From Phytophthora sp. 'mugwort' (lineage: Eukaryota > Oomycota > Peronosporomycetes > Peronosporales > Peronosporaceae): a DNA stretch of 64,000 nucleotides. Below, piece after piece: positions 53,390 through 63,899 of the stretch. The stretch is taken from positions 1 through 64,000 of the forward strand of contig JAUCEF010000012.1 in assembly GCA_033558025.1 (NCBI GenBank). Direction: 5' to 3'. How positions within the stretch are numbered: position 1 is the first letter of the stretch; each line of letters starts with the position of its first letter. The position numbers were made by a program, and so were the translations under genes. The notes beneath the pieces are model-generated. The model did not search any database. It saw nothing but the letters and a program-made list of their open reading frames with translations, and was not told the DNA's origin.

Positions 53390-54539
53390 GGGTGAGCTCA
53401 CGACATGATTGCACGCCACCTACAGCTTCGCCGACCTTCTGCCATTCAAAACCCGGACCGCCAAGACACCCTTGAACCTGCAGGAACCGCAACCAATCAA
53501 CATAACCCACACAAGAAGCATAGCAATAGTTAGCAGCAGCATAAGGTGGCAAAGATAGCATATATTACATGATTAGCACAACGTTAGCCATCCACAACAA
53601 ATACAAGATACAGAGTAAGTCATGGTGACGGCTTGAGTCGAACCAGCAACCTCAAGGCAATCCCTGCCGTCTTCCGATGAGCTTCGTCGTCGGTGGGTGG
53701 TGGCTGAGGCGGGAGGCAAACTCTGGACGAGCTGGACGGTCGGACGCCTGCGGGGCCTGTACGGCCTGAGAGGGTAGGCGACTTGGGCACTTGGACTTCA
53801 AAAAAGAAGACTGAGAGCGAAGCAAAGCTGTCGGCAACGACTCACCACGATAGCCACTAACTGGCTCGTGTTTATAGCTTCTATATGTGGCTTGCTTCTA
53901 TTGACAGATAATTTGTCCAATGGGATGGAGGACACGTGGGCGAATTTACCTTAATAGTGGCCCCCAACCGGCGATCGGCCTCATTGTTGAATTTGACGGC
54001 TGGGGAGCGCATGGCTCTAGCGCCAAATTTGTGTTAAAATAGAAAAGGGCTGATTTCTCAGCCCACAGGCCATTTCAGGCCGTTTCCATGCGCCTATGAA
54101 CAAGCTTGTTAGATCCATGTAGCCCATCCGGTCTGATTCACCTAGCCTTATAGTACAGTAAAATCCCGTCTAAGTCTGTTTAGTGTGTTACAACACAACG
54201 TGCCATTTTTATGGGTATAGGTCGGAGAGGTCCTCCGGTCGGAGATTTTATGGTATGGTATAATGTCCACGCTATTCCAACCAAGACTAATATATGAAAA
54301 AGTCTCACTGGTGAATCCACCAATGAGAGCGGATTATACTGTATATTGTTGTCCAATCATTTAGGCTTGTAAAACGTTTCAGTGTTCCAGCCAATTCGAC
54401 CATATTTAGTTGAGATATTTCGAGAATATTTATATTGAATACAAAGCATCGTATAGTTCCATGTTCTAAAATTATCCCGAAGTTTCCGACCTAGGTCAAC
54501 AGAAGTTACCCATTCACAGTATGAAGCAGTCTGCAGTCT
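53390..54539. other. Spacer between Cryptons
   Basis: It holds a degenerate tRNA-like module (53623-53692, listed separately) and otherwise no gene. The sequence around 54180-54250 has gtcggag motifs and a short gtataggtcggagagg unit; a similar motif is near 51345-51400. Confidence 0.4.
53623..53692 (-). ncRNA. tRNA-like module with collapsed anticodon arm, 2 (degenerate)
   Basis: The minus strand has a T arm GCTGG/CAAGC with loop TTCGACT, a 4-bp GGCA/TGCC hairpin with the 5-base loop GGGAT in the anticodon position, a weak D arm and an acceptor with 5 of 7 pairs ending ACC. It is the weakest of the four modules, and lies 230 bp beyond the end of Crypton 1. Confidence 0.3.
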
Positions 54540-54561
54540 TGGAGTCATATCCATCGCGTCG

Positions 54562-55830
54562 TTGGCCCCTGCCAACAGCAAGAAGGCGCGAGTGACGGCG
54601 AAAAATCCTTTTACAACCTTTCTTGAGGCTGAGAACATGACACTCAGCAAAGATCACGAGCTAATTGGATGCGACGAGACCGGTAAGGTACTTAGAATTA
54701 TGCTAGACAAATACGCATATTCACTAGTTAGATCGTCATACAAGGTTCGTCCGACGAATACATGCATTGCCTACTTCGTTAATATTAAGAACTGACTGCT
54801 GGACGGACAAGTATCCACAGCAGGGGGCAATAGTAAAGCCGCAGCTGCAAAAGGTTCTACCTGGGCTTGATAAGTTTCGCGGCAACCGTGAGGACGGTGA
54901 ATTTTAAAAGAAAGCACCCCCCATGCTCCAAGAAAGACTTGGAAAATATCGTGCGGTTACTATACATACCTCTGTATATGTAGATAGCGTTTATCTAGAT
55001 GCATACCTAGTCGTAATGATGTGGTACCTGTACGGTCGTAGCTCGGACGCAAAGCAACTGGAAAAGGAGCAGCTTTCAGTAATACCTGGTAAGTCATTTG
55101 ATTCCCATTTCTATGCATCGATGGATGATACAAAGTATTGAGTGTTGTATTAGGTGGTGTGCTTTTTCTCCGGTTTAAGGGAGTAAAAACAGCTTTAGTG
55201 CGGGGCATTTCCTTGGTCAAAGACCCCACAAGCTTCCTAATCTGCCCCCTATTTTCGTTAGCGGCAGCGCATACCATGCAGACGGCTCCTAGCAAGCGCT
55301 TCTTCCCTCAGTTTCTGTCCAAGAAGCGAAACGAAGCCAACGCGAGCGATGTAGAAGAGTTGAGCCTCGTGGATCTGCTTCAGGCAGACGACAACCCGGT
55401 GCCGTCGCAAGGGGCACAACAGTCCTCAGTCAAGCGAGCTGTCCCTGGTGCACAGGCACACTTGAACCGATTGTTGGTTAGAGTCAAGCAGACAGCGCAA
55501 TTGAGACAGATAAGGCTAACCTCGGACTCACCACGCACTCCTTCCGCCGCGGCGCATCCGTGCACGCCAACGACGGAAATATCGCCGAGAACTGGATCAT
55601 CGAGCGTGGCAATTAACAGCTGGACCGTGTCAATAAAAAATTCGGGTACATGCTGGGTACGACCCAGGCCAACCAGAGCGTAGCCCATGTCTTAAGCGGG
55701 TGGAGCCAAAAGAAGCCCGTCTCTACGTGCACTTGACCCCCCATGTCGTGACCGTGCCAGAGCGCTGGAAGCCGTGCTGTTTTGCGAATATCATCGCCTT
55801 CGCAGACATAGCACTCAATCGGGATGAACT
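54562..55830 (+). pseudogene. Crypton 2 recombinase
   Basis: Pieces are an N-terminal part (54562-54795, MTLSKDHELIGCDETGK), the catalytic Arg in MMWYLYGRSSDAK (54923-55141), a middle part (VLFLRFKGVKTALVRGISLV, 55150-55230), and, in a shifted frame near 55525-55680, THSFRRGAAVHAN, then NWIIERGN and NKKFGYMLGTT followed by VLSGWS. A TAA at 55611-55613 stands where the family has Trp. The tyrosine is not evident. Confidence 0.75.
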
Positions 55831-55842
55831 GTTGCAAAATGC

Positions 55843-56649
55843 TTGGTAGCGACGCTGATAATGCACTATCCCGACATGATGCTAATTGCGGAGGGTAGCG
55901 CGCTTGTCGCCAGGGTTCGCGAGGCCACGGCAGTACGGTCGATCGGGGAAGCAGAGGTCCCGGCCTGGAACGCCGCTATTCGGCTTGCCTTCAACCCCCT
56001 TCCGGAGACAACTAGCCCTCGCGGATGCAGCTGTGAGTCATCCGCGGTACTAGAGATCGTCAAGCGTCAGTCTGAGCAGATCGAACTACTCATCCTGCAG
56101 AACAAACGGCTTGAAGATCGGCAGTTAGCAATCGAGGCACACTTGCGTGCACAGTTAGATACCCCAGCAACCAACTGCCAACCTGCCATCGCCCAACCAG
56201 CAGCCACACAGACAGCCCAGCAGACCCAACAAACCGTACGCCCCAAGAAGAAGGGCTCGCAGTCACTATGGGCAGTCTGGTACGAGTGGTTTATTGCCGA
56301 GCCGCGTGTATATACCTCGCGATCTGTTAAAAAGACAACGCTGTACAAGTTTAGGCACACTGTAAGTTACATGATGCTGCTCATACTGGTGGGATTCGCA
56401 CTGGATGAAACGTTCAGTGCGTTCAAAAGCGAGGCGCTCAACGTTGGGCAGCAGGTGCAAGAGAATACGCTCGATTTCCTAACATCAAATGGATCGTCAG
56501 CACTTGCAGCTGGTACCGCATTGAAGGCTCTGCGCAAGGCCCACAAGGCCGGAAAGGTAGATGTCCACATCGCCCAATTCCACGAGCGCACAGGCAACGC
56601 AGCCGTAGTTGACCCAACGCCTGCATCCAATGCAAAAGCCTTCATATAA
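55843..56649 (+). CDS. Crypton 2 C-terminal coiled-coil protein part
   Basis: An intact 268-codon frame with SSAVLEIVKRQSEQIELLIL and QNKRLEDRQLAIEAH (coiled coil, about residues 65-105), a Gln/Thr-rich linker, a WAVWYEWFIAEP segment and a hydrophobic helix MMLLILVGFALDETF (about 175-190), then NTLDFLTSNGSSALAAG. It continues the recombinase in the family layout and is best read as the 3' part of the Crypton gene. The ATG start may be incidental. Confidence 0.6.
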   Translation: MVATLIMHYPDMMLIAEGSALVARVREATAVRSIGEAEVPAWNAAIRLAFNPLPETTSPRGCSCESSAVLEIVKRQSEQIELLILQNKRLEDRQLAIEAHLRAQLDTPATNCQPAIAQPAATQTAQQTQQTVRPKKKGSQSLWAVWYEWFIAEPRVYTSRSVKKTTLYKFRHTVSYMMLLILVGFALDETFSAFKSEALNVGQQVQENTLDFLTSNGSSALAAGTALKALRKAHKAGKVDVHIAQFHERTGNAAVVDPTPASNAKAFI

Positions 56650-56710
56650 TGCAAACAACATGCATAACCTTCACACAATAATTCAAAAATTATAAGCATA
56701 GTTAAAATGA

Positions 56711-56773
56711 AGATGATGGCCGGTTTCGAACCGGCCTACAGCCAAAGCTGCTCTTCCACCGAGAGGCACCATT
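56711..56773 (-). ncRNA. tRNA-like module with collapsed anticodon arm, 3
   Basis: The 63-base minus-strand sequence folds as acceptor AATGGTG/CATCATC (6 of 7 pairs) with discriminator T, D arm CTCT/AGAG with loop CGGTGGA, a 4-bp hairpin CAGC/GCTG with tetraloop TTTG in place of the anticodon arm, three linker bases, and a perfect T arm GCCGG/CCGGC with the canonical loop TTCGAAA. A TTTT terminator-like run follows a few bases downstream on the minus strand. Box B is GGTTCGAAACC. Confidence 0.55.
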
Positions 56774-56938
56774 GCGGGCGCTACCACAGAGACATTACCG
56801 CGCCGTGAGCAGTAGAAGCAGCATGCCTAAGTGGGGGGACACCATACGCGCATACGTACACACAGGGTGAGAGAGGGTAGCCGTATAAAATCCCTTCATA
56901 CAATAATACACAACAATAATAAGCATAATTAAATTGAA

Positions 56939-57001
56939 GACAGTGGGCCGGTTTCGAACCGGCATGCAGCCAAAGCTTCTCCTCTACCGAGAGGCACCGT
57001 C
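56939..57001 (-). ncRNA. tRNA-like module with collapsed anticodon arm, 4
   Basis: This is a diverged copy of module 3, also 63 bases. The acceptor GACGGTG/CACTGTC pairs at all seven positions (one wobble) although both sides differ from module 3. The D arm CCTCT/AGAGG has the loop CGGT, the central hairpin is AGC/GCT with loop TTTG, and the T arm is identical to module 3, with one extra C before the acceptor strand. Confidence 0.55.
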
Positions 57002-57946
57002 ATGGGGGGGTTAGCACAGAGTCACAGCACCATATGCAAGCGAGAGAGACACCATACGCACATACATACGCACAAGGCGAGGGAAGGTTGAGCTAACGGG
57101 ACCTTATCCTGCGGACACGCCCCGAGCTGGCTTGGCCTGGCACCCGACTTGAGAAGCCTTGACCGACGAGCAGCCTTGGCCGCCGAGATCCATGTGGCGG
57201 TGGCCAGCGGCACGGCCTTCGGCTTGGGATGCGGTCGGCGGGTTGGCGCTTCGTCGTGCTATCTGCTGCTCGAAACGCTGAATGGCACGTGGCGGCCTTT
57301 GTGTGGCATGTGACTAATCGGAGAACAGTAGTCATAGAAATGATTTGCTATCTTACCGGTACTGTTTCGAATTGGCCAGAAAGAGTTGGAAATTTTACGG
57401 TATGGAATGGTGTGAGGGATTTGTAATTTACAGTCATTTGTTAGTGCAACTTTATTAGGTGGGGTTAGGTGTCGTTAACATTGCATGAAAAGGCATAAAA
57501 CATAAAGACTAAATGGCGCGGTCCAAAATCAAACTCGAAGTTTTAATGGCTCGTTTAGCCGCTCTTAGAGCAAAATTAATTATCCCGCGATGGAGCCTAA
57601 CCTACCGGTAAGTACCTACTACTCTGTTCCACCTTATTACAATGACCACTTCATAATTTTTGCAATAAATAAATTATTTGTCAACGGCCTTATACGAAAG
57701 AGAGTGGTTAGAGTACCCGTTCAAAAGATGTCTCGTCTGTTCCCGTACGTAGCCGTGATTTTATATCCATCCGAGCGGAGATATAGTGTATATTCGTGAA
57801 ACCCAACCACTTATTTGTAAATCAGGCAGGTCGAAGGCGCGACCCCCCCCCCCCCCCCCCACAACCACCACCATTGCCCCGTCATATCCGCGAGCGCACG
57901 GCGAATTAAGGCGCGAACCCCCCCCCCCCTTCCCCGCCGCACAAGC

Positions 57947-60580
57947 ATGGATTTAGGAACACCAACCGTGGGGAAGAAGCGACCTCCGTCTGGTATGGGG
58001 ATCGGCGACTCAGTAATGCCTCGTGTCGATGACGACGTGGAGCTTGTCCTCTCAGATAACGTCGATACGTCAGGTAACTCAAGCAGAACTAGCGATTCAA
58101 GCACCGGCCACGACGTCTCCGACTATGGGCCTCCGCTGAATGAGACCCAGTTCAAGTCCTGGGAAGATTTCCACGACTTCATTGAGACCTATCAGTCTCA
58201 GTCATTCCAAGTAAATATCAACTTTATATTCAATTATATTCAATACGTCACCGATTTTCTGACAGGTTATTCGTATGCTATATTAGATTTTCCGTGTCAG
58301 AACAAATACTACGGCTGCTGAGCGCAATGCGAAGATAAAAAGTAGAAGAGGGCGACGGGGATCGTAATTCCTGAACACCTTGGATACTACGTGGAGACTC
58401 TAATTTGCACGCACAGCGAAACGAATTCGACAGGAGTCAAGACAGAGGGGTTGCACAGCCCAGGTAAGGTTCCTATGCTCGGAGCTGTTCACACCATTAT
58501 CGCACGGTTGGTGCCAGACGGTCTCAATAATTATCGAACGGGTACCAGACGGGCACATTGATATCAATCGGCCCGATTTGGTGCTGGACGGGTACGATTG
58601 GCGTTAAAATTTGATAGATTAATGACAAGGTTTTGAATTGGTTTGTCTATTTTAACGAGGATGCGAGGCTTGTCGACGAGACAGCAGGGACGTTTGCTGT
58701 CTGCGTCACGGCGAGGCAATTTACTCCACAATCAGTTGACGAAGCAGTTCTATAACCAGTATGCATCAGTCCGCACGGCGATTGCGCCTACTGTGCTACA
58801 AACTGTGGATGTGATACGGAAGGCGGTAGCAAAGAAAACAGGTATCCACAAGTATATTATCGAGAATTCAGACTGCAATCCGACCAACCGTGATGTGCAC
58901 AATATCGTTCGTCGACTGAAGGAGGCTGATATAGGGCTAGGTCGAAATGCAAGCTCAAAACGGTTAAAGGCACGGATGACTGAGTTTGGTGAAGAAGAAG
59001 GAAATGTTGGTCGTATTTTCGTCGATCGCTTCGGCGAAAAGGAACACTTTCACATAAATTTGAATAATTACACTTAACGTTCCCCTAACACATTCATTTG
59101 CTTCAGGTAATTGCAACATGCATTACGCCTCAAACAAACCAAATGCGATCAATGTTCGATCAATTCCCTGAAGTTATCATGATCGACGCAACCCATTGCA
59201 CCAATGCTGCAACGTACAAGGTGTTTTCTTTATGGCTCACGACGCGTTTGGGCATGGACAGTTGTTCAGCATGCTCTCGTTCAGAACGAACGTCGTACTA
59301 CGCTCCTGACCGCACTCGAAGAAATCAAGAAAAATAATCAAACGTGAGTTAAAGTCCAGTGCATTTTGATCGACAAGAATTTTACTGAGATGTCCGTTCT
59401 GAAGACTTCATTTCCGGACGCTACTATCCTACTCTGCCAATTTCACGTCCTCAAGTACCTCCGCGAAAAAATAGCTTCATCAGACTACGGATTTACCTCC
59501 TGGCAAAAAGATCAACTGCGAAGTACGATCAGTCTACTAGTGTACGCGAGGACGGAGATAGAGTATGAGAAACATCGGGCGTATCTGCGGTTCCTTACTA
59601 ACATGGGCAAAACGACAACAATGCAGTCGACCGGGCCATCGGCCAACTTATACGAAGTTAATATTCCAGATTGCGTTGTTGACGAAACGTCTACTGGGGA
59701 ACTTCGCGATGAGGGTTCATCTACACATCGATTCGAGGTGTACTTCACAAAAAAATTGGGATAGTTGTCGTGAATTATGGTGTGACTACAAACGCCAAAA
59801 TGCTGTTGCTTTGGGGAATAACACAAACAACCGGCTCGAATCATCATGGAAACAACTGAAGGAATGGTCGATTCATTCATGGAATTGGACGAGTGCATTG
59901 CGTCGATTATGTACTACCAGACTCTGCAAGAAAAAAGTTTTCGTGATCGCGTCTTTGATGTCTCGACTGTACATAACCCAGAGTACGATCGCGAGATGTC
60001 TGTCGTCGCTAATATTTTAAGCGAGCATGCCTGCAAGCAGATTTTTACGCAATACCAGTACGCGAAACGTCGGGATACCACCTACCGTTGTTATGAAGCA
60101 TTTCTGGATATATACTTCATCAAGAACGAATCAATGGAGGAAGGCGCGATGAGCCTCACACTGAGTACGCGGTGAACAAGATAAAGTGGGAATGCTCCTG
60201 CTTATTCATGACCACGCGGTTATTGTCGTGTCGTCACGTCTTCTTCATACGGTTGGCGCTGGGGAAACGGTTATTCCTACCCAACTACTACATCGAAGAT
60301 GGTTGCTCTCTTCAATTCGCGCAGCGGTCCCGCCTCCAGATCTCTCGTTTCCGTCATTTGCAGTCGACAACGTAATTGAAGAGGCCCAGACACCATGGAA
60401 CTCCAATAGGAAGTACCGTGAGGCTAACCGTGTAGTCAGCGCCATTTGTGATACGATGGCTAGCCTGGGCATGTCAGAGTATCGAACAGCGATGCAAGCG
60501 CTCCGCCAAGTGGCCGGCATGTTCAAGGAGCGTAAATTCGAACGCCTGGTTAACGGCTCGGGGTCATACGGAGTTAATTA
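57947..60580 (+). pseudogene. MULE transposase with SWIM zinc finger
   Basis: The N-terminal part (57947-58321) holds FKSWEDFHDFIETYQSQSF, the FAR1-like region. After a gap, 58643-59077 has KKTGIHKYIIENSDCNPTNR and VHNIVRRLKEAD. The catalytic core shows VIMIDATHCTNAATYKVFSL (first Asp, 59180 on), ILIDKNFTEMSVLKTSFPDA (second Asp, in and before 59366) and LLCQFHVLKYLREKI, the C..H motif. The SWIM zinc finger is KWECSCLFM, CRHVFF near 60185-60245. Frames change at least five times, so the copy is inactive. Confidence 0.85.
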
Positions 60581-60772
60581 ATCTGTCACACGAGACAGAT
60601 GTACCCCCTACAGAGATCGATTTCCCATCTTTCTCAGCACCGGGCAGCTCTTCCGGAAACGAGTACGGCTACTTGCGGACATGATGTTGGAGCACAACAG
60701 CGAGACGGGCACCCAAACGGGCGATGATGGAGAGACGGGCATCCAGACGGGTAATAGACGGAGAGACCGGGC

Positions 60773-61560
60773 GTGGAAGCTGCAACGAGGACTAACGCGG
60801 GCGTTGACGGCAGGACGGCTACTGATGATAATCCAGAACTAAGTCAGGTTTTGCCGAGTAAAGTTTCATCGAATGTGACAAAGAAAAGATTGATACGGGC
60901 GATCCACTGTGGGAAGTTGGATTCTCCGATGAGTTTGAAATTGGAAACCCCGAGAGGCCACGAGGACGTCCAAAGCAGAAGCCAAAAGCTACGAAAGCTC
61001 AGCGAAACCTCTTTTATCTCAATGGCAAAAGAAGACTCAGGGATGCTTGAGTAAAGACTGAGTATCGCATCTGTGGAAGACTGTCTTCGGGGAGATCCTA
61101 CGTACGAATCGGCTGCAGATACTATAAAGCAATTCAAATGGTACGAGCCCACAAGACGAAGCCACCTATTGCCCAACAAATCTCCAAGCTTAAACGACCG
61201 TTGACCCAGTCCTCCGAAATCGTTCGCATTTTCAAAAGCGTTCTGCTGAGCAAGTGTACGTCCAAAATTACAGCCATACAGGCTAAACACCCTGGTTTAG
61301 CGTAGAGGGATATCGCGATTGAAATTGTGGGTATTGGTTTATACGCCTATTCTACGCTTAGCATCATGCGCAAGTTTCATCGGGCTCAAAAGGTTATCGC
61401 TGAAATTGACAAGGCGTTGCACTGGATCGATAGTATAGATTTAACGCTGAATGTTGGTTCCTTCACCGCAACTCAAGGTCAAGATCTACCTTACAGACTT
61501 AAGTCCATGCCGATCCTCTCATCAAAGGCATCCAGCTTAAGTAATATGTGTACATGCTAG
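60773..61560 (+). pseudogene. MULE linker with AT-hook
   Basis: In one frame near 60900-61050 the sequence reads FEIGNPERPRGRPKQKPK, with an AT-hook core RPRGRPK (60954-60974), and ends TKAQRNLFYLNGKRR. A frame from 61327 (EIDKALHWIDSIDLTLNVGS) continues toward the protease. These parts join the transposase and Ulp1 portions in the order of known large MULE proteins. Stops and frameshifts are frequent. Confidence 0.6.
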
Positions 61561-61587
61561 ATCGAAGCTATAGGTCTCGTCGCACGG

Positions 61588-62089
61588 GTGTGCTTAGGGG
61601 ACTCGACAATGTGCTCGGTGATGGATATTTTGTTCGGCCAAAACCCCAATGTCGTTATTGTGGATCCCTCCATCGTTGAATCGACCGGGGTGGTAAGGTT
61701 CAAGCTAATCTCGATGTGCTGCGCGAGATTTTCTATGGCATATCGGACGAGAAAATACTCTTCCCGATTAACCTGAGTGAAGTTCATGGTGATGCATCAT
61801 GATCGACCTACCGAAGAATGACATACAAATGTACGACACCATGAGCTCGTCGTACATATCGAAAGTGCGGGTGGTAGCGGAGATGATAGTACCGCTGATA
61901 CCTGGTTTTCAAGAAAAGCGTTACAGAGTCCGCAAGCTAGAAGGCAACCTCGGCGTTCAGTTCAACAGCTACAACTGCGGTATGTACGTGCTTCTCACCT
62001 TTGAGTTTTTGTCGAGGAACACACTTTGGAAGCGTTTGGCAAGAAGGTCTTTAACTACTTGCGATACAGATATCTATGTATGTGCATAG
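61588..62089 (+). pseudogene. Ulp1-type (C48) cysteine protease part of the MULE
   Basis: The first frame (61588-61776) has MDILFGQNPNVVIVDPSIVE. In an adjacent frame INLSEVH carries the likely catalytic His (about 61755-61775). The frame 61799-62089 has MIDLPKNDIQMYDT with the likely Asp, then GVQFNSYNCGMYVLLTFEF, with the oxyanion Gln and nucleophilic Cys in the NCG motif. SUMO-protease-like domains are known in plant MULEs. A frameshift and a TGA between His and Asp inactivate it. Confidence 0.8.
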
Positions 62090-63116
62090 AAGTAGCGACT
62101 TACTACAACTGCTTTTCACTTCTACATCTAAGTAGGGTCTTGGCTATGTGCATATCGCCACATATAAACTCATTAGCGTTACTATGGCGCGCGCCGTGCT
62201 ACATTCTTCCGTGAACACATAATAGTAGCGATCATTTGCACTGAGAGCACTCTTCCGCATTCAGCACTTGCGGAAACATCGCAGAGTCCTCGACGATCGA
62301 CGACGAGAACGTTCCCACAACGCTCTCTCGTCGTCCTCTCGAGAACTAACGGCAGCAGGCTGTGTACGTGTATATTTGTATACGGCTGGCTGTACTGTCT
62401 TCATCGTTGGACGGGCACTAGAGGGGCGCAAATGAGTGCAATAGTCTCGTCACATTCGAAGTAGACGTGTGCAGCAACAAGTGCCTATACGAAAAGCACA
62501 CCAAATGAACGCTGTTTCTCCAGCGCAGCCAAACGTTTGTTTCTGAGCCAATCATAGTAAGCGTAAAGAAGATAATAATGTTTGGCGTCAATTGTTTTTT
62601 AAGCATGTGTTTTTTGTAATATTCCTCACTTATTTAGAGATTAATCAGGATAGCTAAATAAACTGGGGGTTTCAGGATAGCTAAATTTAGCTATCATGAA
62701 ATCCCAGTTTTATCAAGATTTTGCGTACATATTATAAATATAAATATAATACGTCCGCAAAATCTTGACGTCACTATACAGTTAAAACAAGTCGCAATTA
62801 TCTGCTCTATATAACTCCATTTATCATCATTTATATAATGATAAATTGCGGTTATTTAGAGTAGCGCATTCTGATTGGTTAAAACTACTATGCTGTCCAC
62901 TCAAAACCTCAACGATCATACTTACGTGAACCACAGGAGTACTACGTAGTACATATGAAACTAAGTTAGTATAAATTAAAAAAAACTCATATCGAGCGCA
63001 TAGACAATGACTGAGAGATTGTATTAGGGTTACTCGCTCAATCAATCGGTTCTGGCAAATAAAGGCATGAAGCACACAATACATCATGTACTACTATCGT
63101 AAGGACGTAAGCGCGT
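62090..63116. other. Spacer between MULE and phosphoglycerate mutase
   Basis: About 1 kb, A/T-rich in the right half, with no recognised gene. It holds two adjacent inverted repeats (62658-62768, listed separately). It includes the 3' flank of the mutase gene. Confidence 0.5.
62658..62768. repeat. Two adjacent inverted repeats
   Basis: The first pairs about 62658-62685 with 62686-62713 (28-bp imperfect arms with no spacer, centred on ctaaatttag). The second has perfect 13-bp arms tcaagattttgcg (62713-62725) and cgcaaaatcttga (62756-62768) around an A/T-rich core. The motif caggatagctaaat also occurs twice directly at 62647 and 62673. Together they resemble the ends of a small non-autonomous transposon. 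Confidence 0.75.
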
Positions 63117-63899
63117 TTACTTGGCCTTGGTCTGGTTGGCAACACCGGCAATGCGCGCCTTGATCTCCGCCTGGTTGCCGACGTAGTAGCCCGACAGGGG
63201 GGCGATGGCGTCCTTGTGAGGCACCGGCTTGAAGTTCTCGTCCAAGTCGTAGACAAGAGGCACGCCCGTGGGGATGTTGAGGCCCGTAATCGTGTCTTCC
63301 GGGATGTTATCCAGGTGCTTGACCAGAGCGCGGAGCGAGTTGCCGTGTGCTGCGATAACGATCTTCTTGCCCTCCTTGATAGACGGGATGATGGTCTGCT
63401 CCCAGTAGGGCAACACGCGCTCGCCCGTTGTGGCCAGCGACTCAGCGAAAGGCAGGAGCTCCTTGGGCACATCGGCATACTTGGGGTCGTTGCCCGGGTA
63501 GTACTCGCTGTCGGCTTCCAGCGACGGGGGCGGGGTGGCGTAGCTGCGGCGCCAGATCATGACCTTCTCAATGCCGTGCTTGTCCACCGTCTCCTGCTTG
63601 TTAAGGCCCGTGAGGGCGCCGTAGTGGCGCTCGTTGAGGCGCCACGAGCGGATCACGGGGATCCACATAAGGTCTGTCTCCTCGAGGATATTCCACAGCG
63701 TCTTAATGGCACGCTTAAGCACCGACGTGTAGGCCAGGTCAAACTTGAAGCCAGCCTCCTTAAGCACCTTGCCAGCGTCGTGCGACTCCTCCTCGCCCTT
63801 GGCGGACAACTGCACATCGTGCCAGCCCGTGAACTTGTTGTCCACGTTCCACTGGCTCTCGCCGTGACGGATCAACACGATCTGGTACTTAGCGACCAT
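63117..63899 (-). CDS. PGAM: 2,3-bisphosphoglycerate-dependent phosphoglycerate mutase
   Basis: The enzyme interconverts 3- and 2-phosphoglycerate in glycolysis and gluconeogenesis, in the cytosol. The 260-residue frame is complete and uninterrupted. Motifs are [20 protein letters not shown] near the N-terminus, with the phosphorylated His at residue 12, the substrate-binding [14 protein letters not shown] at about 88-101, [12 protein letters not shown], and the second catalytic His in [16 protein letters not shown] at about 185. The C-terminal tail VANQTKAK is typical. A short extra segment ([10 protein letters not shown]) precedes GYYVGN near the end, longer than in bacterial GpmA. High GC3 codon use contrasts with the decayed neighbours. 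The ATG at 63897-63899 aligns with family starts. Confidence 0.97.
   Translation of the reverse strand: MVAKYQIVLIRHGESQWNVDNKFTGWHDVQLSAKGEEESHDAGKVLKEAGFKFDLAYTSVLKRAIKTLWNILEETDLMWIPVIRSWRLNERHYGALTGLNKQETVDKHGIEKVMIWRRSYATPPPSLEADSEYYPGNDPKYADVPKELLPFAESLATTGERVLPYWEQTIIPSIKEGKKIVIAAHGNSLRALVKHLDNIPEDTITGLNIPTGVPLVYDLDENFKPVPHKDAIAPLSGYYVGNQAEIKARIAGVANQTKAK

Larger units (their letters stand above)
54540..56649 (+). mobile_element. Crypton 2
   Basis: The same layout as Crypton 1: recombinase parts from 54562 to about 55820, then a coiled-coil protein part (55843-56649). It is in the same orientation and separated by about 1.1 kb. Similarity by eye is in architecture and key motifs; the two are not recent copies. 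Confidence 0.75.
56650..57946. other. Spacer with two tRNA-like modules and poly-C runs
   Basis: It carries the two modules listed separately and no recognised gene. Poly-C runs lie at about 57843-57860 and 57919-57928. The motif cttcatacaataat.cacaa..at.ataagcat occurs next to both modules, so about 230 bp (from 56660 and from 56890) are a direct, imperfect tandem duplication. Confidence 0.5.

Noticed and set aside
56711..57001. Ordinary tRNA genes (Tyr or Gln)
   Set aside because: A CTGTAG or TTTGG string can be read as an anticodon loop, but no 5-bp anticodon stem can form around it and the total length is only 63 bases.
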